From positions 42,349 to 106,348 of the forward strand of contig VTPC01000662.1 in NCBI GenBank assembly GCA_011009095.1: 64,000 nucleotides of DNA, given 5' to 3'. The notes below the pieces were generated by a model that had not been told where the DNA came from, searched no databases, and worked only from the letters and a program-made list of their open reading frames with translations. The translations under genes and the position numbers were made by a program. The DNA is from Ignelater luminosus. Lineage: Eukaryota > Arthropoda > Insecta > Coleoptera > Elateridae. This document shows positions 22,170-32,739 of the stretch, piece by piece. Each line of letters begins with the position of its first letter. The stretch's first letter is position 1.

Positions 22170-23220
22170 CCTTTATTTTTGTTGTATCTAACTTACTCCT
22201 GCCCATTAAACATACTAAAATGTGTACCTACTTGTTTCGTTCACACTTCACAATCTGTCTTGCACAAAAATAATATTGTAAGTTTCGTGTGAACGTCACA
22301 AGTCTCATAACGACGTACGAACTGGTTAACCACTTCAATGTTAAAAAAAAACGAGACTTTTATTTTACCTGCTGCAATTTTTATCAAATAAAAACAAATT
22401 GATAATTATTGAAGAAAACCACGAGGGTGCGATAACAGTGCAGCACGTCGTATCGTCTGACCCAATCAGAAAGATACAGAAAGTTGTAAAATCTCTAGCA
22501 ACGTTTATTGCAGCTAGTGTTCACCTCCTTTTCCGCCATATTTGTTGATAAAACGATTTAATAGAACTTGTTCCTTCTATTTAAATTTAGCAAACTTTTC
22601 CGTCATAATTATTTCTTACAATCAAATAAATAGAAATTCTATTTTTACAACTTTTACAAAAGTTTCAAATTCATTTTATGTTTGTGATTCATTAAAGTTA
22701 AAATATTCTGTATACAACTTAAAATTTCTACTTATTAGTGATTTTGGTATTTTGAAATTTATTGTGTTATGGTGATTTATCCTTCAAGTGTATATAATTT
22801 GTTTCATGAAAAATATGCTTTTAATAAATCTATTTGTCACACCTAATAGGTATATGCGTTCTCATTTATTGCATCCACTTCTAACTCATGCCCAAGGCTT
22901 CCAACTAGAGCTTGGCTTGGTAAGTATCTCAAAGTTTATTACAACAAACTGATAAGCTCGTTGTAGAAAGTTACGTATCGGCAATTTCTTTTTATGGTTT
23001 TTGCCAACAGCGCTTTTAAAATAATACCAAAGATTAAAAAATTCAGCAAAAATCACCTCAGGGATGGTCCCGTGTTTATTAAAAATTCCAGACCGAATCA
23101 ATGATTCCTCGACTATTCCTAATTTCATGACTTTTTCCCTGTTATTTCTTTTTCCTGTCTTTTCCATTGTTTTCCGTTTTTCCAGGTGAGGCCAAACCCT
23201 GTAAATGCCTGTAACTAGGC
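22170..23220. other. Intergenic, mostly without signal
   Basis: AT-rich. Short frames (22542-22775, 22886-23308) show no family match. The segment 23086-23190 is the second copy of the diverged repeat at 18060-18200. Confidence 0.5.
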
Positions 23221-23224
23221 AGCC

Positions 23225-23780
23225 GTTACGAATTGGCCTCATGCCTATTTCCATTGGAAATGGCCGGAGGACATGATCCTTGTGTGTACTGTAGAATAGA
23301 TGAAGCACTGAATTGCAATTGTATTCGAGGTTCCTTCAGTCTCTTGCTTAAATAATTGTCATTACTTCTAATAATTGCAGTTGTGAGATTCTTATGGTCA
23401 GTGAAGACAATAAAGGCTTGATCAGTAAGAAAATGCCACAACTTTTGAATTGTGAAGTTGATAGCTAACAACTCTTTTGAGTTTAAGAAACTGGATAATA
23501 TAAACTTGTTTGAATTTTAGATTTCTTTGGAAATATGCTAAGTTCATTTAAACTGTATCTCAAGAAATCTAAATATACAAAAACACAATTTAACTACGAT
23601 ACACTTCATATATAAATCTTGACCACGAGAAAGGTGCGTTTCTTTACCCAAAACTTAAACTTTTGTATTAATATGCGCCCAATGGAGTAGCAATGCTTGT
23701 TTTAGGAATACCCTCCTTATGCATCCGAATGTGTCAGTATGCTTTTTGAAGATCTAATTTGGAAAATCTTTAGCTTATGT
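23225..23780 (-). pseudogene. Ty3/gypsy LTR-retrotransposon pol fragment
   Basis: Minus strand, 5' to 3' of the element: SKLDLQKAY, HIRMHKEGIPKTSIATPLGAY (reverse transcriptase fingers and palm, with stops in place of W and E), VFVYLDFL (the YLDD active site altered), then after a deletion ELLAINFTIQKLWHFL and FIVFTDHKNLTTAI (RNase H). DIPKTxxxTPxG and FTDHKxL are diagnostic of Ty3/gypsy. Protease, integrase and LTRs were not found nearby. The fragment is internally deleted between the palm and RNase H and is inactive. Confidence 0.75.
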
Positions 23781-23784
23781 TGGT

Positions 23785-25260
23785 TTCAGTTGTCTTATTG
23801 GCCAAGCCGTCCTTGCTTCATTTACTCTATCGCAGCATTGCGGCATCGTCTCTGTTCCTTTTTAACATTCTTGGGAAAAGCTAATCTGATTGTGACCAAG
23901 CAATTAGATCACCATTAGTATAGTCACTCAGAATTGGCACCCCTTTGTAGAATTTACATAGGTTGTACAATCAAATTATTCGCAAGGCTTCATTAGCGAT
24001 TAGCGAAGTGATCTTGGTTGTCTTCAGGATGCGTTCTGTCTCCGTTATTTGCTCTTATGCCTTTCCGCCTTTTTTGACATTTTTGAAACAAATCAAACCA
24101 CAGCTAAGCTGACTAATGACGCTTTGTCCATTATACGCTCTTCTTGGCCACTCTTTTTATAACTTAAAAAAGCTAATCCGGTTATAGGAATAAACTTTAC
24201 ATTAATGAAGATGTATCGCGCTACTTCAGCGCGGGTTTAGCAGCTTTGTCGCTGTCTTTCATTGTACATTCTTACAGCAAATCTATTTACTGATTGGAAC
24301 TCGCTATCTAGCACTACTGTGACCAGATAAGCTAGTTTGTAAGCACGATTCGTCCACTTGGTCTTCTTTTGCCCAGCAACACAACTTTGTCGGTTCTCTT
24401 AGTATAAATTTCTCAAAGAAAACTAATTTGATCAAGGATTAAGCTTTGCTCTTCACTAGGTCACCTCAGCGACTCACTAGCCTACCCAGTGAAGTTACCT
24501 TCTGGACACATTTAGTCCCTTCACCGCTCCTCCGTCAACACGCAGCTTAGTCGGTTTTCTTTGAGGAAGCAAATCTGATTGAGTCCATTATCTTAACTAA
24601 TTGCAATTAACTTTTGTACTCTTAAGCGAAAACGCATTCTCTCTATCCCTCTGTTAATTCTTCTCTTGGATTCGTTACTCTTACTCTTTAGACATTCTCA
24701 TAAAACTAATCCTACTGAAAGTTTGGATTCGCTCTCCATCAAACAACCTGCAGTGGCTATCCATTCTTAACTATCGGAGCATGACAGACGCTAGGGTATT
24801 TAGTATCCAAGGCAAAATTTCTTAAGGCACCGCGCAGTAAACAGGATGGTTCTCTTAATGTTTGTTGAGATTTAAGAATTTAGAATATTTTTAAGCAGCC
24901 TTAAGGATCTATAGGACTCTTTGAAGGCTTACTTTACACTTGTACCATCGTTTTGGAATCTGCAAGGCATTTTTGGTTTGAATCTCTTATGAGTTTTCTT
25001 TTATATTCCTTATACCTTCTCAGCTTGAGTTCTACTACTGCTCTTCGAATTTCCGTATTTTGCAAACCGATACTATGGAGATATTCTATTCTTGAGTTTT
25101 CCCCCATTTGAATGTTGTATGAAAATTATAACTTTACCATGAATAGTTGAATTCTAATAAGCTAACAATAAGAAAGAGAAGAAAGTTTAACCTTTTTCCC
25201 TTTACATATTAATAGAAACATGCGGCTGAAACAATCTTTTTTTGATTTATTTTTGATTCT
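23785..25260. other. Unclassified sequence with a recurrent motif
   Basis: No gene was recognised. A loose motif (A/G)CTAATCyGATTG-like recurs: gctaatctgattg (23880), gctaatccggtta (24173), aactaatttgatc (24424), gcaaatctgattg (24571) and aactaatcctact (24704), each following a T-rich TCTTT..G stretch. Spacing is uneven (about 290, 250, 150 and 130 bp), so this may be a decayed tandem array or coincidence. Confidence 0.3.
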
Positions 25261-25318
25261 TCGATTTAATTAAATACGAAAGAAAAAAAGAAATCATCAA
25301 ATCGCATCTTTCCATGCA

Positions 25319-25621
25319 CTATAAATTTTGCATTGGCGACAACATCGAACCGTCCAAAAAATTCCACCATTGATGAAAAAAAGAATAAACAGGTGCACAT
25401 TGTGGGTCTTTTACACAAGTGGCTAAATGTATGCGTTCGTCTGGCGGTGGTGTCCATGTCTTAGAGTGACGGATGTGATTGTCGTTGACTGACAGCCGTC
25501 TTCGAGACCGGTCATATAAGGACCACATGCGAATGAACCACTTATCACACACGACCGATACTTCATCTAAATGTATAATTGCTTGTGTATCATGGCACGC
25601 ATATCGCGCGGCACATTTCAA
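25319..25621 (-). other. Unidentified open frame, 100 codons
   Basis: ATG-initiated minus-strand frame with balanced composition (HLDEVSVVCDKWFIRMW, DRSRRRLSVNDNHIRHSK) in a patch with higher GC than its flanks. I do not recognise the protein, and there is no transposon motif or obvious splice context. It could be a remnant of an unknown element, a host exon fragment or chance. Confidence 0.2.
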
Positions 25622-26209
25622 AAATAATTGACAAAAATGTAACTACACTTAATAAATATTACAATACTGCGATTCTTGTTTATTAAAAACAATTTCAATG
25701 AAAGTTTTTAGTGTTCAAAATGTGGTCATTTATTGCCTATTATCTGTATGAACAATTTGATGGGTTTCTTAAGTATGTAGTTTAATATTTCTGATTATTT
25801 TCTTCTATTTGTTTTTATGTAATAACGTACGCAGTGAGATGAAAGTACTGCCTTAAGTATATAGCTTTAAAACGCAGCAATTTATTACTGTTATTACTGT
25901 TATTATCATGGTTTCTTGTGCGTTATAGTGGCGATACCATGAATGTCTGACTTTTCGACTTGCATGTTACTACTGGTAAACCTCACTAAGGGGTTTACAA
26001 ATTTTTACAGAGCTTTTCCTCTGTAACTTTAAGGATAACATCAAAATCTATTCGTAACTGTACATCTTTTGCTAATACAGGGTGGTCCATTCGGTAGCGG
26101 AATTTTAAAATTGCTGCCATTCGCAAACCACTCAACCGATTGACATCATTTTTTGTAGGCATACTCACAAAGGTCTGGGGTTTTGTTGACAAGTGTTTTG
26201 ATCACAATA

Positions 26210-27399
26210 ATGGCGACCTCGAAGACAACCTATTCGTTGGAACAAAGAGTGACATTGGTACGGCTCTGGTACCAAAATTGACAGAGTCCGGCGGCAACAC
26301 TGAGAGCCTTTAGGACCGAGGTGAACAGACATTCGACCCTTAAAGCGGAAACCATCTCAAAGTGAGTAGTTAAAAATCTAGGCAAAAATTAAATTTTTGC
26401 TCAATATTTTTAAAATTAATTAATTGATTTCTTACAAAAACAACAATAGATTGATGGCCAAGTTTGAGAGGACCGGAAGTGTGTTGGATGACAAGGCAGG
26501 AATGGCCACCAAAGAGTTCACTGTCCGAACAGAAAAGAATGTGAAGCGCGTCAAACAGCACTTCAAAGAAGAGGCCGGTCCGTCGACACGAAAAACCCCA
26601 CAGATATTGGAAATTTCGAAATCCAGTGTTCTAAGAATCCTCCATCAGGACCTGAAGTGGTTCCCGTATAAAATACAGATTGTGCAAGCTCTGAGCCTTC
26701 GAAGTGTGACCCAAAAATTCGATTTCGCCAATGAAGTACTCGACCGCATCGAGAATGACAAAATGGATGTAAAGATGATTCACTTCACTGATGAATGGCA
26801 TTTCCATCTCAATGGCTATGTTAACAAACAGAATTATCGTCATTGGGGCAGTAAACAGCCGCATTTCACTGTTGCGACCCCACTCCACTCTCAGCGAGTA
26901 ACTGTCTGGTGTTCTGTGACTGCCAAAAAGATATTCGGTCCGATATTTTTGGACACCAATGTGACTGCAGTTGCCTATAAGGACCAAATTCTGAAGGAAT
27001 TCATCAAAAAGGCCAGGCTCAATCGGATGGTCAACAATTATTGGTTTCAACAGGACGGTGCGAGACCTCATCGAACCCAGGAAGTTTTCGACTGTCTCAA
27101 GGAAGAGTTCGAAGAGAGAATCATTGGATTAGATGCCCCCCCAAAAGACCGGAGGAGGCATAGACGGGCCACCCTATTCTCCCGATCTCAATGTCTGCGA
27201 TTTCTTTCTCTGGGGTTATATCAAGGATAGAGTCTACAAGAACAACCCTAAGACTATAGAAGAGCTCAAAAAGAACATCACAGACGTCATCAAAGGCATT
27301 GCACGCGAAGTTCTGGAGAGGTCAACCGAGGCCTTCGAAACAAGGCTCCGCCACATTGTGACCAGCGAGGGTTCACACTTCGAGAATTTAATTCACTAA
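26210..27399 (+). pseudogene. Tc1/mariner transposase with one intron, one stop, one frameshift
   Basis: Cuts and rejoins the element through a DDD active site. The ATG at 26210 begins MATSKTTYSLEQRV; exon 1 has an in-frame TGA at 26279-26281 and ends in TISK. After an intron (26362-26449) the frame continues LMAKFERTGSV, the second helix-turn-helix region, then SSVLRILHQDLKWFPYKIQ, first catalytic Asp in FTDEWHFHLNGY, second in WFQQDGARPHRT (27054-27056). An extra C in a run of seven (27134-27140) shifts the frame; the other frame carries PPYSPDLNVCDFFLWGYIK with the third Asp at 27199-27201, and ends at TAA 27397-27399. There are 142 nt (47 codons plus the extra base) between the second and third Asp, longer than the ~41 I recall for related transposases. 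Confidence 0.88.
26362..26449 (+). other. 88-nt intron in the transposase gene
   Basis: Donor AA|GTGAGT at 26362 and acceptor CAACAATAG ending 26449, with an A/T-rich body. Joining 26361 to 26450 makes codon AAA and restores ISKLMAKFERTGSV, matching the continuous order expected in this family, whereas reading through meets stops (TGA at 26363-26365). Loss of exactly this segment is needed for a sensible protein, which is good evidence that it is spliced. Transcript data would confirm it. Confidence 0.8.
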
Positions 27400-27509
27400 A
27401 CCCCAAACATTTATCTTCAGAATAAAAAAAAAAAATTTCATTTTTATCTCTTGTAGTTTTTTTATCATCGATTTTTCAAAATTCCGCTACCGAATGGACC
27501 AGCCAGTAA

Positions 27510-28765
27510 TAGGAATTACGAGTAGATTGGTAGGTTGACTCATCTTTGTATTATATAGAGATTCATTTTCAGCGGTTTGGATAAACTTGTTTTTAATTTT
27601 TTGACAAAACTTTCAGACATTAAATTAATTCTGGAAAAATCAAGATTCAGTCGAGCTCTTGGTCCGATTTAAATGAAATAAGGAAAACTGAAGGTTACAG
27701 AAATTGAATTAACTGTGTAGTTTCAAAATTTCCAATTTCCACCATCAAGAAACCCAAAAGCCTATTACATCAACGTTTAACACCAAGGCGAAGACTCATG
27801 CTATCAAGACTAAGACACTTGCTATCAAGACCAAGACTTACATCACCATGGTCTTGTACAATGCCAATTGCCAAACATGCAATATCAAGCTATCAGATTG
27901 AAGAAGTATGATGCAAATATAAGAATCCTACAGATGTTCAAAGATTCCAAATTCCCAAATTCATTATCAAATCATAATAGAAACCACATCCGCGTGAATT
28001 GGTGACAAAAGTGACAACATCGTCTCGAGCTAGTCAGACGATCGGGTTCCAGAGATCGGTCTCCTTGCTAATTGACGCAACACAATTCCAATAACGCGTC
28101 GAGTTCCTAAGGAAACTCCTCCCGCTGTCCGAACAAAGTTGTTGCACTCCATTCGCTATAACAGTATTAAATTATGACTCAAATTATTCCTTATGCCGCC
28201 GGCTGTCCTACATATTCCCAAGAATCCGACAATGTAAGCTGATCTCATTTTTGTCCAGCCGCTGTTCTATATCCTCAGCTGTCTTCAAAGTCAGCCGCAC
28301 GTACATTATTACAAGGCGTGGTTTGATTGTCTCTTATGCCACTTCCTCCCTTTTTTGAAGAAGTATTGAACGCGATGACCTCATTTAAATCTGAAACGGC
28401 GAGTGATTTAGATGCTTTGTGCCCATAAATTTAAATGATCTGGCAACGCGGACTTAATGCTGAACGGTCACTATTGTCTGGTTTAAACCATTTGCGAATT
28501 TATGATCATACCACTTTATGGTAAAGTACCAGTTGGGAGTTCTCCCTGTCCTTTTTGATGCCACTCTCATCGTTTTATCTTTGGAAGTCCACCCCAGCCT
28601 AGTTTGTACCTACTTCGCTCTTGCACGTTTATCTAAAAATATCTTCCTTAAACTCAATTTTCACAACGTCTAGAAAAAGAATCAAGTCAGGAATATAAGA
28701 ATTGCAAGGTCAGCAGTCCTTCAGATTCCCGGACTTTCAAAACATGGAGTTACCTATATAGTCTG
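27510..28765. other. Intergenic, no gene seen
   Basis: Contains a small internal repeat, CTATCAAGACTAAGACA followed by CTATCAAGACCAAGACT (27801 and 27819). The segment 28000-28400 has higher GC but no recognisable element. Confidence 0.5.
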
Positions 28766-28768
28766 AGT

Positions 28769-29290
28769 TCAAACTTGGTAGGAAAGAGCACTATTCAGAA
28801 TGAATTGTAAACCACATCTTGTGAACATCGTAGGAAATATACAATCCGGGAACTCACAGAAAAAAACAGGTAAAAGACAGAATGCTGAGTAAATTCTGAT
28901 CAACGAGAGGCATAATATGAAAAATTGAGAATTGGAGATTTTCATTTCCAACACGGTGGTCATGGTCTAACAGGAGTAAATCTGTCGTATATTTGCAGCT
29001 TTGTATCTACACTTGGTGCTCGAAGAACGAAGAGTTCACACTTAGAGCTGTTCAAGCAGAGTCAAGATACCTCACGTTGAACTCACAGCTGATGACACGA
29101 GCGATAGAGTGGATTGTGAGGGCGAATAGTGCTAGCTTCAATGCGTCTCCCTGATATACCCCACAACAGGAAGGAATGATTTTTCTTCCGACGTAGAGGT
29201 TACATACGGAAGAGTAGCACTGACCAATACGTATTACCAGCGATTGTTTTTCGCATATCATTTCGCCGTAATTCATTAACGACCTAAGTT
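28769..29290 (-). pseudogene. LINE reverse transcriptase fragment (inverted 5' segment)
   Basis: Minus strand: CYSSVCNLYVGRKIIPSCCGVYQGDALKLALFA in successive motifs, then CEFNVRYLDSA. This is the palm of a LINE reverse transcriptase of the GVQQGDPLGPALF / SEFNVWYLDD type, with the active-site YLDD reading YLDS. The following ~260 bp (to 28769) are consistent with the end of the palm. The C-terminal domain of a similar element begins on the opposite strand at about 29336, giving a head-to-head arrangement. Confidence 0.7.
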
Positions 29291-29335
29291 ATTGCGTCTT
29301 GGTTACAGTCTGTATTTCGTCAGTTCTGGAGTTCA

Positions 29336-29660
29336 TTGGTTGCGTACGAGAGATACGGAACTCGCTATTATGATACTTCGCTTGCTTCGTTACATCTACC
29401 CCAAATTATTTGGAAGTTGAAGTCCATTGGCACAGCTGATAAGCAGAAGGAAGAGGTTCAGACCCACAAGTGTCGTGGGCTCATGGTGGACTTCCTGTGC
29501 GTTCCAATGGCCATCAAAATTGTTGGTCCTTGGGGGAACGAGGGGCTGTCTTATTAAAGAAATTGGCTAGCAGATTTCCACCACCAGTTACAACAACAGC
29601 GTGGGTTCTTAGTTAATTCAAAGTAGGGAGACGCAACGTGCCTGCAGAAAGACACTAAGA
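29336..29660 (+). pseudogene. LINE C-terminal domain fragment
   Basis: The open frame 29336-29557 includes ADKQKEEVQTHKCRGLM, VDFLCVPMAIKIVGPWGNEGLSYLKKLASR. The GPWGxExLxFLKEL-type block, preceded by a Lys-rich Y/CRxL segment, is the characteristic C-terminus of LINEs whose reverse transcriptase has QQGDPLGPALF. After the stop, scattered matches (GDATCLQKDT) fit the normal ending QRxNAACxxG. Together with the inverted piece at 28769-29290 it forms one 5'-inverted insertion. Confidence 0.65.
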
Positions 29661-29664
29661 AGAT

Positions 29665-30390
29665 GCGTTATGTTTGTAAGGTATTTATTTTATTTTACTA
29701 TTTAAGTTAAACAAACTTCCAAATACAAATTTCACTTTTAGAGAGCCTACCAACATTTGAAAGTACCTTCATAATTGATGAGTTAGTTCACTAGTTATAG
29801 TACACACCCTAACGGATATGATGGCATTCTACTCGAATGCCAATTGACGCTTGCTGATGAATGATGACTGTAAGCTTTTTCTCTCTTCAGCAGCAGCAAG
29901 TGACATGAAAGTATTTACCTAGAGATTGCTGAACTAGCTGTATTGGAAGCCATTTAGATGGCTACTAACTTTTTTTTTGAGAAAACAGATGTAGTTGATA
30001 TGGAAGAAGTTAATATGAGTCGAAGACTTTGCGTCCACAACGATTTCACGAAATAATAAAAACTCAAAAATCGAGAAGAGACCTACCATTTTCACTGCCT
30101 TTTGACTAATCAATTGAGGATCGTGTCAATGTATTTGAAAATGACAGGGGGGTCGAAAAGATAAGGCGTCTTGGCTCTAAGATGAGAAGAAGATTTCTAA
30201 CTGTTTTGACATGCAAAAGATTTCCAAATTTGGTGCAACAGAGCACGTTCTTAAACCACGAAGGAAGTTATTTTCTCATCTACTGTTTTAAAGTCTTATA
30301 AACTTGTGTTCTCAGTAGACTAACTTGCATGATGAAACCACTCTTTATTTCTCAATAATAGTAATTGCAGGTTCTATATCTTTCTCAAAA
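29665..30390. other. Intergenic, no gene seen
   Basis: No coding or repeat signal recognised on either strand. Confidence 0.5.
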
Positions 30391-30394
30391 ATTC

Positions 30395-31140
30395 GATGCC
30401 CAAAATCATCAACTCTGTAAACCAGTCACTGCTGCTGTTGAACAATCAGAGATGTCCCAAACCCAACTACTCCATCACACTTGTTCGGGAGCAAAAAAGT
30501 CGACAATTTGCATAAATGGAGGCTAAAGCGTACCTACTATAGTTACGTAGGAGCAAATATTGGTAACCCCAAAATCGCCAATTCTGTGATCCCGTTGGCT
30601 AATAAGAGATGTCCCAAACTCGACTACTCTGTCACACTTGTTGGCGTGCAAGGAAGGCAACGATGTGCACAAATGGAAGCTAAACCGTACTAAAAGTCTT
30701 GCAGTTAGGTAGGAGCAAAAACTGGTACCTTCGGAATCGGAAGCTCAGCGAGTCCAGCATTACTGCTCTTGCACAATGAAAGATGTCTCAGACTTGACTA
30801 CTCTGTCACACCTGTTGGTGCATTAAATCATACTATAAGGCCTATAGTTACGTAGAAGTAAAAATTGGTACCCCCAGAATCAGTAACCCAGCAATTCCGA
30901 CATTACTGCTCTTGTAGAATGAGAGATTTCCCAAACTCGACTATTTTATCATATTTATTGTGGTGTAAGGAAGTTTACAACATGCAGTAAATGAAGATTG
31001 AAAAGTACTATAAATCCTGTAGTGGCGCAGGAGCAGAAATTGGCCCTCACAATATCAGCAACTCTGGGATCCAACCACTGTTGCTGTTGCAAAATGGAAG
31101 ATGTCCCAAACTCGATTACTCTGTCACTTGTCGATATTGA
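30395..31140 (+). repeat. Five-copy tandem repeat, unit about 140-175 bp
   Basis: The core GATGTCCCAAACTCGACTA recurs at 30451, 30608, 30782, 30925 and 31100 (spacings 157, 174, 143 and 175), followed each time by CTCTGTCACACTTGTTGG-like sequence and preceded by ATTACTGCTCTTGCACAATGA-like sequence. A further shared block (TAGTTACGTAGGAGCAAAAATTGGTACC-like) falls mid-unit. Copies differ by substitutions and indels of tens of bases. No long frame is conserved across units, so it looks like a small, old satellite or minisatellite block. Confidence 0.85.
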
Positions 31141-31650
31141 GAAGAAGAGCTATTTAGTCAATTAAAACACTGTGCTACGCCTAGGTATCTAGGAGTTACA
31201 CTTGACTCCGCATTGATATCTTTATGTCGCTACCTCAACACAAAACAAAACATAGTTTGGTTTTGGCCTCTAGAAGAAAGAAGCTGCCCGTTGAAGTAAA
31301 TCTAAAAATGACACAAAAAGTCTTGAAAAGATCTATGATAAAGTCTAAAAACCTAACGTAAACTTTCACTTGCAAAACATTATAAAATTCTAACCATTAA
31401 GGTCGAATTCGTACCTGTGTAAAGTTCAAAGTCGCCATTTCTCAAGAAGCAGGAAGGAAAATTTAAATGAAATCAAGAGCAAGGAAACATGAATCTCAGG
31501 AGACGCTTTTTATGATTTTGAAAAGTGAAATCAAAAACTTGGATTAACTTTTCTGGCTACCGAAAGAAAATCTCACTCGAGTTGCAAAATTCCAGAATTT
31601 AAAAACGAAAATATAAATTTCAAAACTTTTGATTGTGATTTGCTCTCTTA

Positions 31651-31813
31651 GGCCGGGTTGCACAAAGCTTTGTTAAATGCTTCATCGATTGATCAACCAC
31701 TTGATCAATTGATTAATCAATCAGAAGTAGTGAAATATTCGGACTTATCCAATCAGATCGGTTAATCAATTGATCAACTTGACCAATGATCAAATTATTT
31801 TTGTGCAACCAGC
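31651..31813. mobile_element. Fold-back MITE, 163 bp
   Basis: Flanked by TA (31649-31650 and 31814-31815). The left end GGCCGGGTTGCACAAA pairs with the right end TTTTTGTGCAACCAGC apart from 1-2 mismatches or indels. The interior is also inverted: TTGATCAATTGATTAA (31701-31716) and TTAATCAATTGATCAA (31762-31777) are exact reverse complements, so the whole element can fold into a long hairpin. There is no coding capacity. TA duplication suggests mobilisation by a Tc1/mariner-like transposase, though the end sequence is not that of the autonomous copies in this window. Confidence 0.8.
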
Positions 31814-32489
31814 TAGAGAATAGCAAAACTAGAATTGAAGGAAATTTAGAAAATTATTCAATCAGTGCTCGAAATATAGTTGCTGAAGACGCAGAATTTG
31901 GTCGTTTTTTGAGCTCTCCTTAGGGCCAAGACTGAATATGACTTTTGCCTAGCAGGGAAGATTTCTGATACAGAAGTGTAGCAAACACAGTTTCAATGTT
32001 TTATGGTCTTATAAAGACGTTAACCAAAAACCTATTGATACTCCTGATATGGTACCAGCCGCGAAACGACCTCCAACAATGCATTAGTGTCATTTTTACT
32101 GATTTCTGTTTCCTCATACATTCCATATTTTTTCATAACGAAAATCAACATTTTGAACATTGCGCAATGTCAGTTAGCAAGTCACTGAGTAACAGAAAAG
32201 AATTTTGATTTCATAGTTGGTTATCTAAGTATGCAGACCAAGACAAAATAATAGCCGGTATAAACCCAGCACTCGAATCTTAAAGCACGTATTCGTTTTG
32301 TCCACGACGACTTTCCATACCTAGAAACTTTAGAGCTAGCTACGTTCAGGTCATCACCTCAAAAACAACTGTCAAAATAGATCAGTTTTTTCTTTTTTTG
32401 AACTAAGCCCATGAACTGCCTAAAATTACTCAGAATTGATTTTGCCAATTTCTGACACTAAAAGTGAAATTCTAAGTAGTTAGTAATCA

Positions 32490-32735
32490 TACAAGGTGGT
32501 ACCCAAAGTTTCCCAGAATTTGCTCATAAATCATGATAACTTAAATTAACTCTTAATTTCTACCATCACCTTCAAACTTTCCCATTTTTGAAAGCGCTCA
32601 TAGAAGTCTTCAGGTTTGAGTTTGGATCCCTTCAATGGAGTCAAAACGATGCTCTTTCAACTGGAGTTTCATTTTAGGGAAGAGATAGAAGTTGCACGAG
32701 GCCAGATCAAGCGAGTATGGTCATGTTATTTTTTG
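32490..32735 (-). pseudogene. Mariner transposase C-terminal fragment
   Basis: Minus strand reads PYSLDLASCNFYLFPKMKLQLKEHRFDSIEGIQ, in pieces, then EDFYERFQKW. This is the mariner block PPYSPDLAPCDFYLFPKLK and what follows; the third catalytic Asp (PCD) reads SCN, so it is inactive. A likely terminal repeat, CAAGGTGGTACCCAAAGTTTC (32493-32513), lies downstream in the transposase sense. The rest of the gene is absent. Confidence 0.72.
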
Positions 32736-32739
32736 CCAA

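Larger units (their letters stand above)
26078..27506 (+). mobile_element. Tc1/mariner-superfamily transposon, nearly intact, intron-bearing
   Basis: A complete 1429-bp element. TA target duplications lie at 26076-26077 and 27507-27508. The inverted ends are 29 bp with 27 identities: CAGGGTGGTCCATTCG at the left, CTGGCTGGTCCATTCG on the other strand at the right, both followed by GTAGCGGAATTTT. The only gene is the transposase at 26210-27399. High end identity and only two inactivating lesions make it one of the youngest insertions in the window. The 3' part has an AATAAA (27420-27425) after the stop. Confidence 0.92.

Noticed and set aside
26631..27071. 146-codon minus-strand frame
   Set aside because: Antisense shadow of the Tc1/mariner transposase.
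27991..28035. AATTGGTGACAAAAGTGAC, reminiscent of the LTR/primer-binding-site boundary of gypsy elements
   Set aside because: No LTR pair, no polypurine tract and no gag/pol downstream could be found.
30395..31140. Possible CRISPR-like array
   Set aside because: Units are long (143-175 bp) with diverged repeats and no short constant repeat or unique spacers; the sequence is eukaryotic.
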